This document shows positions 60,965 to 64,000 of a stretch of DNA of 64,000 bases, in pieces. This stretch comes from Paenibacillus sp. PK3_47. GTDB taxonomy: Bacteria; Bacillota; Bacilli; Paenibacillales; Paenibacillaceae. Location of the stretch: positions 1,302,001 through 1,366,000 of the forward strand of contig NZ_CP026029.1 of the NCBI RefSeq assembly GCF_023520895.1, given 5' to 3'. The notes beneath the pieces were generated by a model. That model did not search any database and was not told where the DNA came from. It worked only from the letters and a program-made list of their open reading frames with translations. A program made the position numbers and the translations under genes. Position 1 is the first letter of the stretch; each line of letters opens with the position of its first letter.

Positions 60965-61840
60965 TTATCCCTTGCGGCGGTTGCCCAGCCACAGCGGGAA
61001 GCGGAAAATAAAGTTGATCAGCAGCACGACGAAGACAAGCACCGCCGCCGATTTGTCGGCAATCTGGCGGGCGTCCTCCACAATCGCTTCGGACTGCACA
61101 TACCACAGATGGACTGCAAGCGTCTCGCCCGGCGAGAACAGGTTGAAATCCCACATCTCACCGGAGGTGCTTAAGCCTGCGGTCAGGATAATCACAGCCG
61201 ATTCTCCGAATGCGCGTCCCGCAACGAGACAAATCCCGGTAATGATGGCCGGCAGAGCGACCGGCAGCACCACCTTGCGGATGACGTGGAACTTGGTCAT
61301 TCCCAGCGCATACCCGGCTTCACGGATGTCGCCCGGAACTGCCCGGACGGCCTCTTCCGTTACCCGGGCAAGCATGGGCAGGTTAAGCAGCGCCAGCGAC
61401 ACACCCCCGCCGAGAATGGTCAGTCCGATCCCGAAATATTCGGCGAATATAGCCAGACCCAGCAGACCGAACACAATCGAAGGCACGGAAGACAGCGACT
61501 CCACGCAGATGCGCAGCGCACCGGTGAAGCGGTTGTCCGGAGCGTATTCCGCCATATAGATCCCTGCTCCCACACCGATCGGGATTGAAATCAGCAGGGA
61601 GATGAACAGGATGTAGAACGAGTTGAACAGAACAGGGCCGATCCCGCCGCCGGGGTCGATTTCTTCCGGAAGCTTGACCAGAAATTCAGGTCTGAGCTGC
61701 GGCAGCCCTTTGCTGAGAATCGTAAAGAGCAGCCAAAAAATCAGCAGCATCACCAGGGCACCCAGCGTATAGAAGCCGATGGTGGCTATCTTGTTGTTGC
61801 GCTGGGAACGTGCACTATGGCGTGTACGGGTAAAGTTCAT
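60965..61840 (-). CDS. pstA: Phosphate ABC transporter permease PstA
   Basis: This 291-residue permease of the high-affinity phosphate importer has six helices. FNSFYILFISLLISIPIGVG and MAEYAPDNRFTGALRICVES precede the EAA loop with AVPGDIREAGYALGMTKFHV. FGESAVIILTAGL lies near the end. The start ATG 61840 shares one base with the pstC stop (TGATG) and has GGGAGG upstream; the frame is open further to 61942. Last gene of the operon; no pstB follows. Confidence 0.94.
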   Translation of the reverse strand: MNFTRTRHSARSQRNNKIATIGFYTLGALVMLLIFWLLFTILSKGLPQLRPEFLVKLPEEIDPGGGIGPVLFNSFYILFISLLISIPIGVGAGIYMAEYAPDNRFTGALRICVESLSSVPSIVFGLLGLAIFAEYFGIGLTILGGGVSLALLNLPMLARVTEEAVRAVPGDIREAGYALGMTKFHVIRKVVLPVALPAIITGICLVAGRAFGESAVIILTAGLSTSGEMWDFNLFSPGETLAVHLWYVQSEAIVEDARQIADKSAAVLVFVVLLINFIFRFPLWLGNRRKG

Positions 61841-62784
61841 CAGGCATCCTCCCTTTTCCGGCCCAGGACACGGATGATGAGGATCAGCACGAAGGAAATC
61901 AGCAGCAGCAGGAAAGCCATCATATGCAGGGCATGGTTCCACGTCGAATCAAATTCCACGTTGGAAATCTGCATCACGATGTTGCTGGTCAGCACCGAAG
62001 ACGGTGTGAACAGGCTTTTGGCCAGCTGCGGCGTATTGCCGATAACCATAACTACCGCCATAGTCTCACCGACCGCCCGGGTCATTCCGAGAATAATAGC
62101 CGAGATAATCCCACGCTTGGCTGCAGGCAGCACCACTCTCATGATCACCTGCAGTCGGGTGGAGCCGAGGGCATAAGCAGCATCCCTGTACTTGCGCGGT
62201 ACGGCAACGATGGCATCGTCGCTGATCCGGCAGATCGTCGGCAGCACCATCAGTGCCAGGACAAGCGCAGCGGCCAGGATTCCGTCACCAAGCCCCTCAC
62301 CGCTGACTCTGCGCAGGAACGGCAGCAGCACGGTGAGACCCAGGTAGCCATATACAATAGAAGGAATGCCGACGAGCAGGTCCAGCACCGGACGGATAAA
62401 GCTTTTCATCCACTTCGGGGCAATCTCCGCACAGAGCACTGCCATTCCGACCGAGACGGGCACCGCAATCAGCAGGGTAAGCGCGGTCAGAGATAATGTA
62501 TTTACAATAAAAGCGGCTGCCCCAAAAATATCCTCCTCCGGTGTCCAGTTAAAGGACAGGAAGAACTCGGCCGGAGAGACCTCTCCGAACAGGAGCAGCG
62601 CCGTTTTTCCGATGAATACAATAACAAGTCCAAGCACGAAACAGAGCGCCAGGATGCTGAAAAAGAAATAATAGCGGGATAACGTGTTGCCAAGCAGATG
62701 TCTTTTGTGGCGTTTATCATTTAAGATGCTGTGTTCAGCCTTCTTTGGCGCTTTGGATGCCAGGCTCTGGAGTGGTGCCCCCAT
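61840..62784 (-). CDS. pstC: Phosphate ABC transporter permease PstC
   Basis: This 314-residue permease has six helices and a cytoplasmic N-terminus. AEFFLSFNWTPEEDIFGA, MAVLCAEIAPKWMKSFIRP and the EAA loop VAVPRKYRDAAYALGSTRLQV are PstC-typical, as is TRAVGETMAVVMVIG. The start ATG 62784 has GGAGGG 5 bases upstream. It lies 88 bases downstream of pstS. Confidence 0.94.
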   Translation of the reverse strand: MGAPLQSLASKAPKKAEHSILNDKRHKRHLLGNTLSRYYFFFSILALCFVLGLVIVFIGKTALLLFGEVSPAEFFLSFNWTPEEDIFGAAAFIVNTLSLTALTLLIAVPVSVGMAVLCAEIAPKWMKSFIRPVLDLLVGIPSIVYGYLGLTVLLPFLRRVSGEGLGDGILAAALVLALMVLPTICRISDDAIVAVPRKYRDAAYALGSTRLQVIMRVVLPAAKRGIISAIILGMTRAVGETMAVVMVIGNTPQLAKSLFTPSSVLTSNIVMQISNVEFDSTWNHALHMMAFLLLLISFVLILIIRVLGRKREDA

Positions 62785-62872
62785 ACTTTCCCTCCTGTAA
62801 GCGGCCACCCCCGTACTTTCCGGAGCTGGCCGCTTTACCGTTCAATATGATGAAACTTTGCTTAACTCTTGA

Positions 62873-63736
62873 TTAACCCTTCATTGCTGCAATCGGGATG
62901 AACTTAAGCTTTTTGAGCGATCCGTTCTGGAACTTCTTGCTTTGTACATACTCGATGAATTCCTTGGTTGCTCCGGTCGGCTGGCCTTTAGTCATGTAGT
63001 AACCGTATGCCCATACCTTGTAGGAGCCGTTGATCACGTTATCTGTAGTTGCTGCAACACCGTTGTGTTTTACGGCTTTAATATCGCTGCCTGTTACATA
63101 TACGAGGTCGATGTAGCCGATGGCGTTAGGTGTTGTTGCCACAGCAGTCTTCATGTCACCGCTTGAGCCTGTTTCCTTGTAGTTCTTTTCTTTCTTCACG
63201 ATATCACCGCCGCCCAGCGCTTTAGCCTGGTAGTTAACGCGTGTGCCGGAACCGAACGCACGGGTGATGACCACGATGTTGGCATCCGATCCGCCGACTT
63301 CCTTCCAGTTGGTGATTTTACCGGAGTAAATGCCGGCCAGCTGTGCAGTCGTCAGGTTGTCTACACCGACATTTTTGTTCACGATCGTGGCAAAAGGAAT
63401 AACAGCTACCTTGTTCGCCACCTGTCCGTCAAAAGCCTTGAAGCCCGGAACGTCCATGCTGGCATCCCAGTCACAGGCGCCGATATCGGCGATGCCCTTC
63501 TTCACAGCCTGCGGCCCGGTTACGGAACCTTTGCCGGAGGCAGCGATTTTCACTTTCGGATGCAGCTTCTGGAATTCCTTAGCCGCCTGAAGGGTCAGCG
63601 GAAGCAGTGCTGTAGATCCGTTAATGGTGATTTTACCTTTCAGCGTATCAGCCGCTGCTGCAACGCCTGCGAATGATGCGGTCACCGCGATTACTGCGGT
63701 CAGTGCTGTTACTGTGAATTTTTTGAAAAGCTTCAT
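62873..63736 (-). CDS. pstS: Phosphate-binding protein PstS
   Basis: This 287-residue phosphate-binding protein carries KITINGSTALLPLTLQAAKE (phosphate loop), ASGKGSVTGPQAVKKGIADIG, TRAFGSGTRVNYQAKAL and PNAIGYIDLVYV. The signal peptide (FTVTALTAVIAVTASFAGVA, then AAADT) has no lipobox Cys, unlike most Gram-positive PstS, so the mature protein would be released or held by other contacts. The Shine-Dalgarno site is GGGAGGAG. First gene of the pst operon; no clear Pho box was found in the 60-base gap upstream. Confidence 0.93.
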   Translation of the reverse strand: MKLFKKFTVTALTAVIAVTASFAGVAAAADTLKGKITINGSTALLPLTLQAAKEFQKLHPKVKIAASGKGSVTGPQAVKKGIADIGACDWDASMDVPGFKAFDGQVANKVAVIPFATIVNKNVGVDNLTTAQLAGIYSGKITNWKEVGGSDANIVVITRAFGSGTRVNYQAKALGGGDIVKKEKNYKETGSSGDMKTAVATTPNAIGYIDLVYVTGSDIKAVKHNGVAATTDNVINGSYKVWAYGYYMTKGQPTGATKEFIEYVQSKKFQNGSLKKLKFIPIAAMKG

Positions 63737-63797
63737 GTTTGATTTCTCCTCCCGGCGCTATGCCGTTATATTGTGTGGGTGGTGAGCGGGACCTGCC

Positions 63798-64000
63798 CTA
63801 TTTCGTGAGCTGCACAGCTTTGCCGCCCTGGATCAGCAGCACTTTACCGTCGCTTACAACCGCCAGCCTGCTGCCGTCACGGGAAACCGCAACCTCGGAT
63901 ACATCTTCAGCAGTCTGATACAGTACGGTTTTATTGCCGCTTGCATCGATGGAATAGATTTTGGTGCTTCCGTCTGTTGCTGCGCCGGCTACAACCAGGC
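63798..64000 (-). CDS. Beta-propeller-like protein, C-terminal end only
   Basis: The last 67 codons are visible and end at TAG 63798. They read as propeller-type repeats: STKIYSIDASGNKTVLYQTA and VSEVAVSRDGSRLAVVSDGK, like WD40/PD40 (TolB-type) blades. The start and any signal peptide lie beyond position 64000. It is 61 bases upstream of pstS and on the same strand, so the two may be cotranscribed. No function can be given. Confidence 0.75.
   Translation of the reverse strand, partial: LVVAGAATDGSTKIYSIDASGNKTVLYQTAEDVSEVAVSRDGSRLAVVSDGKVLLIQGGKAVQLTK

Overview
The window looks like a chromosomal segment of a Gram-positive, spore-forming Bacillota of the Paenibacillus type. This is inferred from the gene complement: trigger factor, ClpX, ClpP, LonB, LonA and YsxC genes in the order known from Bacillus, SLH-domain surface proteins, BY-kinase and PHP-phosphatase capsule regulators, and YesM/YesN two-component systems beside CUT1 sugar transporters without their own ATPase. 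Shine-Dalgarno sites are strong (GGAGG). Nearly all genes lie on the minus strand. Only the tRNA, the CDP-alcohol phosphatidyltransferase and the secreted-protein/signal-peptidase operon are on plus.

Positions 1-19400 form a surface-polysaccharide locus, read right to left: PHP-type tyrosine phosphatase, SLH-domain protein, Wzz-like chain-length protein, BY-kinase, CapD-like dehydratase, a membrane protein and a stalk-domain protein of unknown role, initiating sugar-phosphate transferase, epimerase, glycosyltransferases (two GT2, one GT11, one GT-B), EpsG-like polymerase, Wzx flippase, UDP-glucose dehydrogenase and the start of RmlA. It is a full Wzx/Wzy-type set. The sugar-specific part (about 1.7-10.5 kb) is much more AT-rich than the rest, and a decayed ISL3-family element sits inside it.

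Positions 19400-35500 hold housekeeping proteolysis and folding genes: ysxC, lonA, lonB, clpX, clpP, tig and a ysoA-like gene. Interspersed are a VanZ-like protein, a 51-codon small gene, a DUF2798 membrane protein, a response regulator/kinase/lipoprotein set and ispG. The ysoA-like gene seems to start at ATT. Divergent from it lies tRNA-Arg(TCT), followed by an array of 51-bp repeats with hairpins.

Positions 36800-48150 hold a CDP-alcohol phosphatidyltransferase, then a carbohydrate-use cluster (YesM-type kinase, YesN-type regulator, binding lipoprotein, two permeases, a GH43 and an (alpha/alpha)6 glycosidase) with cre-like sites. Positions 48500-51800 hold the most unusual module: three secreted helical proteins with a shared mature N-terminus, a signal peptidase I in the same operon, and a convergent NarL-type regulator whose receiver lacks the phosphorylatable Asp.

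Positions 52400-59700 hold a second YesM/YesN plus CUT1 transporter cluster with a perfect cre match. Positions 59700-60900 are non-coding and full of tandem and hairpin repeats. The window ends with pstA, pstC and pstS (no pstB) and the end of a beta-propeller-like gene. All functions are read from sequence motifs and recalled family knowledge; no database search was run.
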